Of a DNA stretch of 29,895 bases, positions 23,877-29,895 are shown piece by piece. Where the stretch lies: the IMG/VR virus record IMGVR_UViG_3300044535_000550, positions 1-29,895 of that record; one strand, written 5' to 3'. The notes beneath the pieces are model-generated. The model was not told the DNA's origin. It ran no database searches and worked only from the letters and a program-made list of their open reading frames with translations. The translations under genes and the position numbers were made by a program. The stretch is from a virus. Numbering within the stretch: the first letter of the stretch is position 1; the number at the start of each line of letters is the position of its first letter.

Positions 23877-23893
23877 TAATAAAATAAAGAAGA

Positions 23894-25084
23894 ATGGCTA
23901 ATATACAGATATGGAACGGTTCATCACAGTTTGCAGCAGGGCAGACGCCGTTTGGATTTTATGACACAGATGCTGAGTTTATCGCAGAAGCTGATAAGGT
24001 AGCAAAATACTGTGCTATAAAGTTAGGATGGCCTTTAATGGATGTTGAATTAACATCTGGTTCTTTCTATACAGCATTCGAAGAAGCAGTTACTCAGTAC
24101 GGTAACGAATTATACCAACAGCAAATACAACAAAACTTCCTTTCAGTACAAGGAGGTAACTCAGCTATAAACTTAAATGCTACTTTAGTTCGACCTTCTT
24201 TAAATAGAATGATCGAAATTAGTAAGAACTACGGAACAGAAGCTGGAGTAGGAGGTACAGTTAGAAAATACTCTGGTTCATTAGATACAGTACCAGATCA
24301 ACAGACTTACGACTTGAACTTATGGGCAACACAACAAGGTATAACAGGTGGAATTGAAATTAGAAAAATATTCTACGAAGCACCTCCTGCTATATTAAGA
24401 TACTTTGACCCTTATGCAGGTACTGGTACCGGTATACAGTCGTTGATGGATGCTTTTGACTTTGGATCTTATAGTCCAGGTGTAAACTTCCTACTAATGC
24501 CGACATCTTTCGATATGTTAAAAGTTCAAGCAATTGAATTTAACGACCAAGTAAGACGTTCGGCTTATTCTTTTGAAGTAGTAGGTAACCAGTTAAAATT
24601 ATTCCCAGTTCCAAAGAACGGTGGTAAATTATTTTTTGAATACTATAAAAATTCAGATAAAAGATATATTGACGACGGCGTAATGTTAGGTGGAGGTTCT
24701 GCTGGATCAGCTTATGGTGGTTCCACGAACTCAAATAATATAATTACTAACATATCTAACGTACCGTATTCAAACCCGGTATATTCTGATTTTAATGCTC
24801 CAGCAAAAGCTTGGGTATATAACTACGCTGCAGCAGTAGCAAAAGAAATGCTAGCTTACATTAGAGGTAAGTATACTTCACTTCCAGTACCTGGTTCTGA
24901 AGCTACTTTGAATCAAGCAGATTTATTACAGGATGCTAGAACAGAAAAAGCAGCGTTAATAGAAGGGCTTAGGGCTAACTTAGCTTCAACTAATATGACA
25001 TCCTTATTAGAAGCAAAAGCAAGTGAAGCTAAATTTTTAAACGATACCTTACAAGGTGTTCCAATGTTAATTTACATAGGATGA
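23894..25084 (+). CDS. Neck protein (gp13-like)
   Basis: This 396-residue protein likely belongs to the head-tail connector. The pattern VAKYCAIKLGWPLMDVEL followed by FYTAFEEAVTQYGNELYQQQ, and the C-terminus with AVAKEMLAYIRGKYTSLPVP, then LNDTLQGVPMLIYIG, resembles gp13-type neck proteins of T4-related phages of marine bacteria. It is longer than T4 gp13 (309 residues). The order with gp14-like and gp15-like genes right after supports the call. A Gly/Ser-rich loop (GGGSAGSAYGGSTNS) lies at about 275-289. It overlaps the next gene by 4 bases. Confidence 0.8.
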   Translation: MANIQIWNGSSQFAAGQTPFGFYDTDAEFIAEADKVAKYCAIKLGWPLMDVELTSGSFYTAFEEAVTQYGNELYQQQIQQNFLSVQGGNSAINLNATLVRPSLNRMIEISKNYGTEAGVGGTVRKYSGSLDTVPDQQTYDLNLWATQQGITGGIEIRKIFYEAPPAILRYFDPYAGTGTGIQSLMDAFDFGSYSPGVNFLLMPTSFDMLKVQAIEFNDQVRRSAYSFEVVGNQLKLFPVPKNGGKLFFEYYKNSDKRYIDDGVMLGGGSAGSAYGGSTNSNNIITNISNVPYSNPVYSDFNAPAKAWVYNYAAAVAKEMLAYIRGKYTSLPVPGSEATLNQADLLQDARTEKAALIEGLRANLASTNMTSLLEAKASEAKFLNDTLQGVPMLIYIG

Positions 25085-25386
25085 TAAAGTTACTTCAAAT
25101 ATTAACTGAAGAAGAGTATAATACATACCAGGGATTAGTAAGAATTACTATATCTCCAGATGTTACTATACAGGAAACAGGTGAATTAATGAGAGCTTTA
25201 CCAGGGGTTATTACTGTAACACAGGTATCTCATAATGATGCTAATAATACTGCTGTAATGAAGATGAAAATTATTACTAAACAACAAGCAGAAGCAGCAT
25301 TTGCTAAATTAAAACAAGTTTCACTGAAAAAAATCCCTCAAATCTCAAAGTTTGAGTTCGCACCTAAAACAATTGAGGTAAAATGA
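25081..25386 (+). CDS. Small alpha/beta protein between neck genes, leader-like start
   Basis: This 101-residue protein starts MIKLLQILTE|E, which resembles the capsid-targeting-type leaders (L-T-E is the classic T4 cut site). The rest alternates strands and helices (GLVRITISPDV, ELMRALPGVITVTQVS, TAVMKMKIIT, AEAAFAKLKQVS) as in a small ferredoxin-like fold. It overlaps both neighbours by 4 bases, inserted between gp13-like and gp14-like genes, which are adjacent in T4. Function unknown: either a neck component or an internal protein. Confidence 0.65.
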   Translation: MIKLLQILTEEEYNTYQGLVRITISPDVTIQETGELMRALPGVITVTQVSHNDANNTAVMKMKIITKQQAEAAFAKLKQVSLKKIPQISKFEFAPKTIEVK

Positions 25387-25871
25387 TATTTGGAAGTACA
25401 AGAGACTTTGGACTACTCACTAATATAGGTAGAGAATTACTCAAAGATATCATTGAGCAAGAGATCTTGTACTATAAATTCAGTGTAGAAGATACAGAAG
25501 CTAACTTATACGGTGAAGCCCTTGAAAAATCCTTCTGGAATGCAATAAAATTAAACTGTTTCATTACTAGAGGTGATCAAGTAATAACAGATGATGATTT
25601 TGGACCAGATTTAACAAGAGAAGCTTCATTTGCTTTTATAAGACAAGACTTAGTAGATACAAATATAGTACCAGAAGTAGGAGATGTATTACTTTGGCAT
25701 GAAAACTACTACGAAGTAGACACAGTTGTAGAGAATCAACTATTCTTAGGTAGAGATAGTAGCTATAATTTTACAGAATACGGATCTAGATTCGGAAGCT
25801 CAGTATCTATTATAGTGAAATGTCACTTAACAAGAGCAGAAAAGGTAGGAATAACACAAGTAACTATATAA
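25383..25871 (+). CDS. Neck protein (gp14-like)
   Basis: This 162-residue protein begins MIFGSTRDFGLLTNIGRELL and continues IIEQEILYYKFSVEDTEANLYGEA, which resembles the N-terminus of gp14-type neck proteins in T4-like phages. The following beta-rich part includes GDVLLWHENYYEVDTVVENQ, a typical connector-type sandwich strand pattern. It is shorter than T4 gp14 (256 residues). The function would be closing the filled head and binding the tail. Confidence 0.82.
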   Translation: MIFGSTRDFGLLTNIGRELLKDIIEQEILYYKFSVEDTEANLYGEALEKSFWNAIKLNCFITRGDQVITDDDFGPDLTREASFAFIRQDLVDTNIVPEVGDVLLWHENYYEVDTVVENQLFLGRDSSYNFTEYGSRFGSSVSIIVKCHLTRAEKVGITQVTI

Positions 25872-25874
25872 TAG

Positions 25875-27110
25875 ATGTCTAAGAATAAACCAATACCTAA
25901 AACACAGTTAGAGATTGCACAAAGTTTTGTGGATCCATTACTGAATACAGGTAAGTCCCCATCTATTGATAATAAAAGAAGAGAATTACAAAAGACTGTA
26001 AAGAACGATGATGTAAAACAGTTCTCTTTAGGTCTAAAAGACATAGATGAGACTATATTTTACTACTTTACTAAGGTAATTAGACCTACAGTATTACAGA
26101 ATGGTATAAAAAAAGAAGTACCTTTACTATATGGCTCACCAGAACGATGGGCTGCCGTACAGAAAGACGGATTCTATAGAGATAAAAACGGTAAAATACA
26201 AGCTCCCCTTATAATGTTTAAGAGAGACTCTGTAGAAAAGAATAGAAGCTATGGAAACAAGTTAGATGCTAACAATCCACTTAACTATGGTATCTTTGAA
26301 AAGAGGTTTTCTAAGAAAAACATGTATGACCGCTTCAGTTTATTAAATAATAGAGATGAAGTAAAAGAATTCTACGCCGTTGTTATGCCAGACTTCGTAG
26401 ATATAACGTACTCTTGTATAATATTTACAGATTACGTAGAACAAATGAATAAACTAGTAGAAGCTATTAACTTTGCATCAGATTCCTACTGGGGAGACCC
26501 AGAAAGGTTCAGTTTTAGAGCAATGATCGACAGTTATGCACAGACTACTGAGCTAGCTGCAGGCGCTGACCGTACAGTTAAGACTACTTTTACTATTAAA
26601 TTACTAGGACACATAGTTCCTGACTCAATAAACGCTACTGTAAAGGGTATGAATAAATTCTACTCTAAATCAGCAGTTAATTTCGGTTTTGAAATGGTTT
26701 CTAATATTGAAACACAAACAGTAACACAAGCCGTGAAAGGAAAAGCAAGATTTTACGATAAAGCAAGTGAGACTTTAAATTTAACAACAATCGAAGAGTC
26801 TATGACATCAGAACAGAAAGCATATGTATCTTTACAGAAGGTAATTACAAGTAATACAATAAACACAGTAGTTAACTCCGGTGCTAACACATTAACCTTT
26901 ACAGGACAGCAATTAGCTGAAACTCCTGCTGGTTTCCCAGCATTAAGTAAATCTAATTTCCAAGTATTTATTAACGGTATGATTGTTGAAACAGATGCAA
27001 TCAATACAATCCAAGAAGTAAGCGGTAATTTAGTTGTAACCTTTAATAATACACTAGGTTTCTCTATTGCTTCTACAGATGAATATACTTTAATAGGAAA
27101 ATTAGCATAA
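25875..27110 (+). CDS. Tail-completion/sheath-stabiliser protein (gp15-like) with extra C-terminal domain
   Basis: This 411-residue protein resembles T4 gp15 in layout: a VPLLYGSPERWAAVQKDGF region, PDFVDITYSCIIFTDYVEQM followed by NFASDSYWGD, and TVKTTFTIKLLGHIVPD. In T4 the 272-residue gp15 caps the tail tube and sheath. Here a further 130 residues or so follow, ending in a beta-rich domain (VVNSGANTLTFTG, then FQVFINGMIVETDA, then LVVTFNN) that resembles tail-fibre repeat domains. It starts three bases after the gp14-like stop. Confidence 0.8.
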   Translation: MSKNKPIPKTQLEIAQSFVDPLLNTGKSPSIDNKRRELQKTVKNDDVKQFSLGLKDIDETIFYYFTKVIRPTVLQNGIKKEVPLLYGSPERWAAVQKDGFYRDKNGKIQAPLIMFKRDSVEKNRSYGNKLDANNPLNYGIFEKRFSKKNMYDRFSLLNNRDEVKEFYAVVMPDFVDITYSCIIFTDYVEQMNKLVEAINFASDSYWGDPERFSFRAMIDSYAQTTELAAGADRTVKTTFTIKLLGHIVPDSINATVKGMNKFYSKSAVNFGFEMVSNIETQTVTQAVKGKARFYDKASETLNLTTIEESMTSEQKAYVSLQKVITSNTINTVVNSGANTLTFTGQQLAETPAGFPALSKSNFQVFINGMIVETDAINTIQEVSGNLVVTFNNTLGFSIASTDEYTLIGKLA

Positions 27111-27111
27111 G

Positions 27112-27474
27112 ATGGCGTTAATACAGTGGAAACAGATAAGTCCTCACCTTAGTGGATCCGGAGATTTAACAGGATCACTAAACGTATTAGGTAGTTTTAC
27201 CTTAAACGGACAGCCTATCTCTACTATTGATGCTTCTGTCTTTAATAAAACAGGGTCTTATGCATCAGCTACTACAGATGTACATGTTACAGGGTCTTTT
27301 AGACTTAAATTAGACGGAGTATCAAAGTATTTCGCAGTAAATGTAGGAGGTAAAGATAAATTTAAAGTAAATGAACAGGGAGTTGTAGTATTACATCCTT
27401 TTTCAACCCCTCCTACAGCAGTTACAGGTAGTATATACTATGGAGCAGATAATGCTTTCTATTTTGGATTGTAA
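27112..27474 (+). CDS. Short tail-fibre-like protein
   Basis: This 120-residue protein begins MALIQWKQISPHLSGSG, a diverged copy of the W-K-x-(L/I)-x-x-SGS start shared by the fibre proteins downstream. GSLNVLGSFTLNG, HVTGSFRLKLDG and the C-terminal TGSIYYGADNAFYFGL are typical of phage fibre shafts and tips. It lacks a receptor-binding domain of any size, so it may be a short fibre, an adaptor or a baseplate-linked spike. It starts two bases after the gp15-like stop. Confidence 0.65.
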   Translation: MALIQWKQISPHLSGSGDLTGSLNVLGSFTLNGQPISTIDASVFNKTGSYASATTDVHVTGSFRLKLDGVSKYFAVNVGGKDKFKVNEQGVVVLHPFSTPPTAVTGSIYYGADNAFYFGL

Positions 27475-27483
27475 AAAACGGAA

Positions 27484-27490
27484 TATTTAT
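27484..27490 (+). promoter_or_regulatory. Putative late promoter box TATTTAT
   Basis: GAATATTTATTAATAAGC lies between two fibre genes, 30 bases before the ATG at 27521; the C before the box is replaced by A. Confidence 0.45.
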
Positions 27491-27520
27491 TAATAAGCAA
27501 AAATAACTTAAAATAACAAC

Positions 27521-28561
27521 ATGGCACAGTGGAAAAAACTCGTCGTTTCTGGTAGTAATATAAGCCAGTTAGCAAACGACTTAAATTATGCAAGAAACGG
27601 GGTGGCTAACCAGTCCATTACCGGTTCATTCTCAGGAAACGGTTCAGGATTAACAGATGTAACAGCAGCTGCTATTGCATTTGCAAATATTACAGGTAAA
27701 CCAACCTTAGTATCAGGATCTTCTCAAATCACAATTACAGATACTACAGGATTTTCAGCTTTTAGTTCTTCTTTAGCAAGTGCAGACACTGCTATAAAAG
27801 GAACTGGTATCACAGGTGGTGATGGTATCACATCTAGCGGTACTATTGGCGGTAATAACCTTAGTATTGCAGCAGATGTAGACAACACGTCTATTGAAAT
27901 TGATGGATCTGCTAAGATTAGCTTGAAAGCTACTTCAGTTAGTGCAGGTTCTTACGGTAGTGCAACAGCTATACCAACTTTTACAGTTGATGCTGACGGT
28001 CGTTTAACTGCAGCTAGTACAGCTAACATCAGTACAACATTATCAATCTCTGGTTCTACAGGCGGCGGTACAGTTGCTTTAGGAACTCAGACATTATCAG
28101 TTGTTGGTACAGCTAATGAAATTGAAGCTACTGCATCTGGTCAGACAATTACAATCGGTTTACCAAACGATATTAACGTTGCAGGTAATTTAAGCGTTCA
28201 AGGTAACTTAGACGTACTAGGTACTGTAACAAACATCAATACAACTAACTTAGATGTAGAAGATGCTTTCATCTTATTAAACTCAGGTTCAGCTGCAACA
28301 GCTGATTCAGGTTTCGTATTCGGTGGATCTAATGGAACTGCTCAATCAGGTGCTGGTTTAATATGGGATGCTAGCTACAACAGTAATGACGGTCGTCTTG
28401 CAATTGTAGGTAACATGGCTTCTAATGCAACAGGTGCACAAACTCCATCTTACTATGTAGGAGGTGTATTTGCAGGTAATGCAACAGATGCAGCTACAGC
28501 AGAAGCAGATCACGTTGGTAACATTCGAGTAGAAGGAGACGATATATTCATTTACGTATAA
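27521..28561 (+). CDS. Tail fibre-like protein
   Basis: This 346-residue protein has the start MAQWKKLVVSGSNISQL, the FSGNGSGLTDV cassette (residues 37-47), and Gly/Ser/Thr-rich shaft repeats. These include SYGSATAIPTFTVDADGRL, a repeat seen in many phage fibres, and INVAGNLSVQGNLDVLGTV. The C-terminal part (EDAFILLNSGSAATADSGF onward) resembles fibre tips and ends IRVEGDDIFIYV. It probably trimerises and contributes to host recognition or fibre assembly. No chaperone gene is obvious. Confidence 0.82.
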   Translation: MAQWKKLVVSGSNISQLANDLNYARNGVANQSITGSFSGNGSGLTDVTAAAIAFANITGKPTLVSGSSQITITDTTGFSAFSSSLASADTAIKGTGITGGDGITSSGTIGGNNLSIAADVDNTSIEIDGSAKISLKATSVSAGSYGSATAIPTFTVDADGRLTAASTANISTTLSISGSTGGGTVALGTQTLSVVGTANEIEATASGQTITIGLPNDINVAGNLSVQGNLDVLGTVTNINTTNLDVEDAFILLNSGSAATADSGFVFGGSNGTAQSGAGLIWDASYNSNDGRLAIVGNMASNATGAQTPSYYVGGVFAGNATDAATAEADHVGNIRVEGDDIFIYV

Positions 28562-28576
28562 AAATAAAATAAAGTT

Positions 28577-28759
28577 ATGGGGTTATTAGATAAGCTCGGA
28601 GCAAAAGGAAGTAAACCAGAAGCCCAGTCGGGGTTCACAAAGAAGGAAATCGAGTTTCTACTCGCTAAACTTAGAACAGCGACTTACAAAGGTGATGAAT
28701 TCGAAGCCTTTTACAACATATGGGTTAAGCTCACAAACGAATTAGAGAAAAACAATTAG
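28577..28759 (+). CDS. Small helical protein of unknown function
   Basis: This 60-residue protein, MGLLDKLGAKGSKPEAQSGF followed by a helical part (KKEIEFLLAKLRTATYKGDE, then YNIWVKLTNELEK), starts 15 bases after the fibre gene and ends just before a terminator. I have the impression of similar small proteins beside fibre genes in other marine myoviruses, without any function. It may be a fibre-assembly or structural accessory protein. Codon use matches the neighbours. Confidence 0.65.
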   Translation: MGLLDKLGAKGSKPEAQSGFTKKEIEFLLAKLRTATYKGDEFEAFYNIWVKLTNELEKNN

Positions 28760-28764
28760 AAAGT

Positions 28765-28788
28765 AAAGGGACCTTAATAGGTCCTTTT
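28765..28788 (+). terminator. Probable rho-independent terminator
   Basis: GGACC (28769-28773) pairs with GGTCC (28780-28784) around TTAATA. AAAG/TTTT pairing extends the stem to 28765-28788. The T-run is only four bases, so it may be leaky. Confidence 0.7.
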
Positions 28789-28789
28789 G

Positions 28790-28797
28790 CTATTTAT
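28790..28797 (+). promoter_or_regulatory. Putative late promoter box CTATTTAT
   Basis: CTATTTATATG follows the terminator directly and lies 70 bases before the ATG at 28868. The long leader after it is GC-rich and probably folded. Confidence 0.45.
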
Positions 28798-28800
28798 ATG

Positions 28801-28867
28801 TACATTATAGGCCCGAAAGGGAAGTGGGCACCGCACATTGGTGTAACCAACCGTAATAGTAACACGA
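28801..28867 (+). promoter_or_regulatory. GC-rich, possibly structured leader of a fibre gene
   Basis: The leader contains CCC-GAAA-GGG (28812-28821, a GNRA-type loop), CACC/GGTG (28829-28832 with 28840-28843) and TTGG/CCAA (28838-28841 with 28847-28850); the last two overlap, so they would be alternatives. Base composition is clearly richer in G and C than the surrounding sequence. A 42-codon frame (28798-28926) also crosses it. Confidence 0.4.
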
Positions 28868-29740
28868 ATGCCAAACTGGAAGAAACTCATCGTAAGTGGG
28901 TCAAGTGCACACTTATACAATCTTAATGTAGCTAGCGCAGTAACTGCTTCTTACTTTGTAGGAGATGGTTCCGGCTTAACTAATGTAAGTTCTACAATAT
29001 CAGAACAAGCTACAGTAGCAGATACATTTACTAATACATTAACCAAGGTAGTTAATCATAACTTCTCTTCGAAAAACTTAGTTATAAGTGTTTACGATGA
29101 AGATGATAATCAGATTATACCAGCTAATGTAAATCTTACAGATTTAAACAACGTTACTATTACATTTAATCAACTATCTACAGGTATAGTAGTAGTTGCA
29201 AAGGGAGGACACATAGTCGGGGGTAATGCTAGAATAGATCAAGTAACAACCGTTACAGATACCTTTACAAATGCCACTTCAAAAGTAGTTACTCATAATT
29301 TCGACACAAGAAACGTTTTAGTATCGGTTTATGATAACCAATACAATCAAATTATCCCAGAAACAGTCAATGTTGCAAATGTAAACAGCGTTTCTATCTC
29401 ATTTACTCAACAATCTTCAGGATTCGTAGTAGTAGGTAGAGCTGGACACATCGTTTCTGGTTCTGCACAAGATGCAAACAACTTAGGAGGAGAAAATCCT
29501 GCATATTACTTAAATTATAACAATTTCACAAATATACCCTCTTCTTCTTATAGACAATCTATAGAAGGAAGTGGACCTTTCACTATTACTCATAATTTAT
29601 CCGAAGATTTTCCTGTAGTACAGGTATACAGTTCACAAAGAGAACAAATTATACCAGCTAAAATAGTATCTACTTCAAATAACGTAGTAGTATTAGAGTT
29701 TAGTGCTTATATTTCAGGAAGTGTAGTAGTAAATAAGTAG
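28868..29740 (+). CDS. Tail fibre-like protein with three repeated beta domains
   Basis: This 290-residue protein begins MPNWKKLIVSGSSAHLYNL and carries the VGDGSGLTNV cassette (31-40). Two close repeats follow (about 48-118 and 127-198), each with DTFTN, VxHNF, VYD, QIIP, and GxVVVxxxGHIV, then a fibre linker NNLGGENPAYYLNYNNFTNI, then a third diverged repeat (231-290, THNLSEDFPVVQVYSSQ). The repeats look like small beta sandwiches, suited to carbohydrate or surface binding. It is probably a short fibre or fibre-decorating protein. Confidence 0.78.
   Translation: MPNWKKLIVSGSSAHLYNLNVASAVTASYFVGDGSGLTNVSSTISEQATVADTFTNTLTKVVNHNFSSKNLVISVYDEDDNQIIPANVNLTDLNNVTITFNQLSTGIVVVAKGGHIVGGNARIDQVTTVTDTFTNATSKVVTHNFDTRNVLVSVYDNQYNQIIPETVNVANVNSVSISFTQQSSGFVVVGRAGHIVSGSAQDANNLGGENPAYYLNYNNFTNIPSSSYRQSIEGSGPFTITHNLSEDFPVVQVYSSQREQIIPAKIVSTSNNVVVLEFSAYISGSVVVNK
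29009..29737 (+). repeat. Three protein-level repeats in the fibre gene
   Basis: Repeat units at about 29009-29221, 29246-29461 and 29558-29737. Each contains V(T/N)HN(F/L), a VYD or VYS turn, IIP and a terminal G-x-VVV strand. Units 1 and 2 are clearly similar; unit 3 is diverged and separated by an LGG...YYLN linker. Confidence 0.7.
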
Positions 29741-29741
29741 A

Positions 29742-29748
29742 TATTTAT
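29742..29748 (+). promoter_or_regulatory. Putative late promoter box TATTTAT
   Basis: GATATTTATTAACAACG begins one base after the fibre stop and lies 37 bases before the ATG at 29786. Confidence 0.45.
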
Positions 29749-29785
29749 TAACAACGTAGTAAAAAGACTGTAAAAGAAGAATAAC

Positions 29786-29895
29786 ATGAGAATTGACAAT
29801 CCAATAGGTAGTAACGCCGCACTGACAGGATCCTTTAGTGGGTCTTTCATTGGAAACGGATCCGGCTTAACTAACGTAGCAGCTACTAGCGTAGA
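29786..29895 (+). CDS. Start of another tail fibre-like protein (runs off the window)
   Basis: The frame starts ATG 29786 and stays open to the window end (36 codons). The peptide begins MRIDNPIGSNAALTGSFSGS and carries the FIGNGSGLTNV cassette at residues 21-31, shared with the two preceding fibre proteins. It lacks the WKKL start of the others, so it joins the cassette to a different N-terminus. No Shine-Dalgarno is visible. Confidence 0.75.
   Translation, partial: MRIDNPIGSNAALTGSFSGSFIGNGSGLTNVAATSV

Noticed and set aside
1292-29748. TATTTATA read as T4 late promoters on the minus strand
   Set aside because: There are no minus-strand genes for them to serve, and their positions track plus-strand starts.
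1-29895. tRNA genes, CRISPR arrays, insertion sequences, integrase or attachment sites
   Set aside because: Intergenic gaps are at most about 140 bases and show no cloverleaf, regular spacer array or transposase or integrase motifs.
27521-29895. Fibre cluster considered as a diversity-generating retroelement target
   Set aside because: No reverse transcriptase, no template repeat and no C-type-lectin-like end was visible in the window.

Overview
The window is a gene-dense, AT-rich stretch of a tailed-phage genome. All genes are on the plus strand, and most are separated by a few bases or overlap (TAATG, ATGA). The set of head and neck proteins identifies a myovirus of the T4 superfamily, though a distant member: large terminase, portal, a gp21-type prohead protease, an acidic scaffold, a gp23-type capsid protein, and gp13, gp14 and gp15-like neck proteins. 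The host cannot be read directly. Many starts have no Shine-Dalgarno sequence and sit behind A-rich leaders, and one protein carries a lipobox segment of Bacteroidota style, so a Bacteroidota host is a reasonable but unproven guess.

Layout. (1) 1-1861: end of an unknown gene, two tiny basic proteins, a cupin-like protein, a minimal protein-kinase-like protein, and a protein with an internal lipoprotein-like segment, closed by a terminator. (2) 1939-3650: DnaG-type primase and a PD-(D/E)XK nuclease. (3) 3678-8266: accessory enzymes (zeta-like P-loop kinase, nucleotidyltransferase fused to a zincin metalloprotease-like domain, HAD phosphatase, Zn-finger protein, coiled-coil/membrane protein, ParB-like protein). 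(4) 8313-13577: large probable head or cargo proteins, including one with two EF-hand loops, and a nuclease-like protein. (5) 13588-23061: terminase, portal, core proteins, protease, membrane protein, scaffold, major capsid protein, terminator. (6) 23173-27110: PhoH-like ATPase, then neck and tail-completion proteins. (7) 27112-29895: tail-fibre-like proteins that share N-terminal and internal cassettes, the last running off the window.

Two threads tie the window together. First, many otherwise unrelated proteins begin with a short peptide of the form MKLSxxILE, ending in (I/L)-x-E. This is the cleavage consensus of T4 gp21 and matches the logic of T4 capsid-targeting sequences (internal proteins IPI-IPIII). 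Since a gp21 homologue is encoded here, the best hypothesis is that this phage packs a large set of enzymes (kinases, phosphatase, nucleotidyltransferase/protease, nuclease, ParB-like protein, membrane proteins) into its head and trims them there, for delivery with the DNA. Second, an AT-rich box, (C)TATTTAT, stands upstream of nearly every transcription-unit start. It is probably this phage's late promoter, and its sequence is the reverse complement of the T4 late box.

No tRNA, CRISPR array, insertion sequence, integrase or attachment site was seen, and there is no gene-free stretch over 300 bases. gp16, gp18, gp19 and gp24 equivalents were not recognised.
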